From Gadus chalcogrammus (taxonomy: Eukaryota; Chordata; Actinopteri; Gadiformes; Gadidae), in the NCBI RefSeq assembly GCF_026213295.1, contig NC_079426.1, positions 26,057,902 to 26,121,901 of the forward strand: DNA of 64,000 bases, read 5' to 3'. Positions 63,156 to 64,000 of this stretch are shown here, in pieces. The number at the start of each line of letters is the position of its first letter. The stretch's first letter is position 1. The notes under the pieces were generated by a model, which saw only the letters and a list, made by a program, of their open reading frames with translations, searched no databases and was not told the origin of the DNA. The position numbers and the translations under genes are program-made.

Positions 63156-64000
63156 CTGAACAAGAAGAAAGATAACTGTTAGTAAAACCCCACAGTGTAA
63201 GAGCCCTATTTAGTCAATATCTAGTTTGCATGTTTATAATTATTGTTTTTTTATTATACATGATTATTATGAAGATTTCATATTAGCATGGACCAATAAG
63301 GCTTCCGTAGAGCCATGACGTCAGCAGTGTTGACTGCACATCCACGGATGTGTTTCATCCGTGGGAAACACAGAGCTAGAAGACTACGTAGCAACACAGT
63401 TTATTGACCCTTATGATGCCTTTGTTTGTATTGTTCCCTTTTTACAAGTAAAAGATCAAACTAACTCAGAAGACATGTCATTTATTGAGACAAGCATATT
63501 GCTCCTTTAGTCTTACCGAGTGTTGTGTTGAAAATTGGAAAGACAACGCTACACACAGAACAGGATACGTGTCCAGTTTTTGAACAACTGCTTAAAGACA
63601 ACCGAGGAGGGTTTTAAATGTCATGTTGATTAGATCACTTCACTAATTGACCAGAGCCACAGAGAGACAGAGACGTGAACTTAATTAGGTCTGACTTAAT
63701 TGCACGGGCTGGAATGGAGCCGGTCGGTGGGGCCGTACACCGATTTTGACGTCAAAAACACAATTAGACACTTGTGTGTCACAAAGTGATTCTCTCCTCC
63801 AATTAAGGATCACCATTCTGAAGATTAGCAAGGAAATAATATTTACAATTATTGGTTACAGAGTGGGGTCTTGTTTATTATCAGTACTATTCAGCCTGGG
63901 AATTGCTCATGTATATTATGAATCCTTTGGTAACAGAGGTTATAAAGGTCACCGTACAGTTGACTTTGAGGGTGATTTTGTTTATTTACAACATGTTGTG
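63156..64000. other. Upstream of the first coding exon; no promoter recognised
   Basis: This starts with the acceptor-like tract tttcttcttgttcag and is then AT-rich unique sequence. I see no CpG island or clear promoter, in keeping with the 5' UTR having an earlier exon outside the window. Confidence 0.4.

Noticed and set aside
63156..64000. A promoter for cdh11
   Set aside because: No CpG-rich region or core motifs. The acceptor-like tract at 63157 suggests that the promoter is further upstream, outside the window.

Overview
This window is a piece of a bony-fish (teleost) chromosome. It is eukaryotic: spliced exons with GT/AG borders, very long (CA)n and (GA)n microsatellites, and several fish-type transposon families. 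It is almost entirely one host gene on the minus strand, a type II classical cadherin that matches cadherin-11 (cdh11). Thirteen exons were placed by reading both splice borders, and their phases chain without a break. They run from a 5' UTR/signal-peptide exon (62838-63155) to a juxtamembrane exon (959-1110), giving 2097 coding bases, or 699 codons. The last cytoplasmic (catenin-binding) exon and the upstream non-coding promoter exon(s) lie outside the window. No other host gene, tRNA or rRNA gene was recognised.

The introns are filled with mobile DNA.
Intron 12 (1.1-3.5 kb) holds a SINE-like repeat and foldback DNA.
Intron 11 (3.7-23.7 kb) holds a foldback, a hAT element containing a second element with a RecQ-helicase-like remnant, a LINE with an open 892-residue frame, a GTF2IRD2-like hAT relic, three hAT-type elements with perfect 8-bp target-site duplications, and a 4.5-kb element with ~470-bp inverted repeats that stops 33 bp from an exon.
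Intron 9 (24.1-33.9 kb) holds a Tx1-type LINE on the minus strand, itself invaded by Ty3/Gypsy DNA and a 1065-bp hAT element.
Intron 5 (38.0-48.7 kb) holds a hAT element with a 7-copy 53-bp minisatellite, a solo LTR, and a hAT element that carries further elements inside it.
Intron 4 (48.9-51.9 kb) holds nested Harbinger-like elements.
Intron 3 (52.1-60.5 kb) holds a near-full-length L2-type LINE (esterase ORF1 intact, ORF2 split by one frameshift) inserted in a SINE-like repeat.

The host gene and the mobile elements are not functionally linked, but the repeats touch the gene's splicing signals. A 29-bp minisatellite copies the donor site of the last exon seen here four times. Long (CT)n and (GT)n tracts sit directly against several acceptors. 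Two introns appear to split units that are single exons in the usual type II cadherin layout as I recall it. I found no clearly new molecular system. The most interesting items are the donor-copying minisatellite, the helicase-derived element, the long inverted-repeat element and the nested insertion history.
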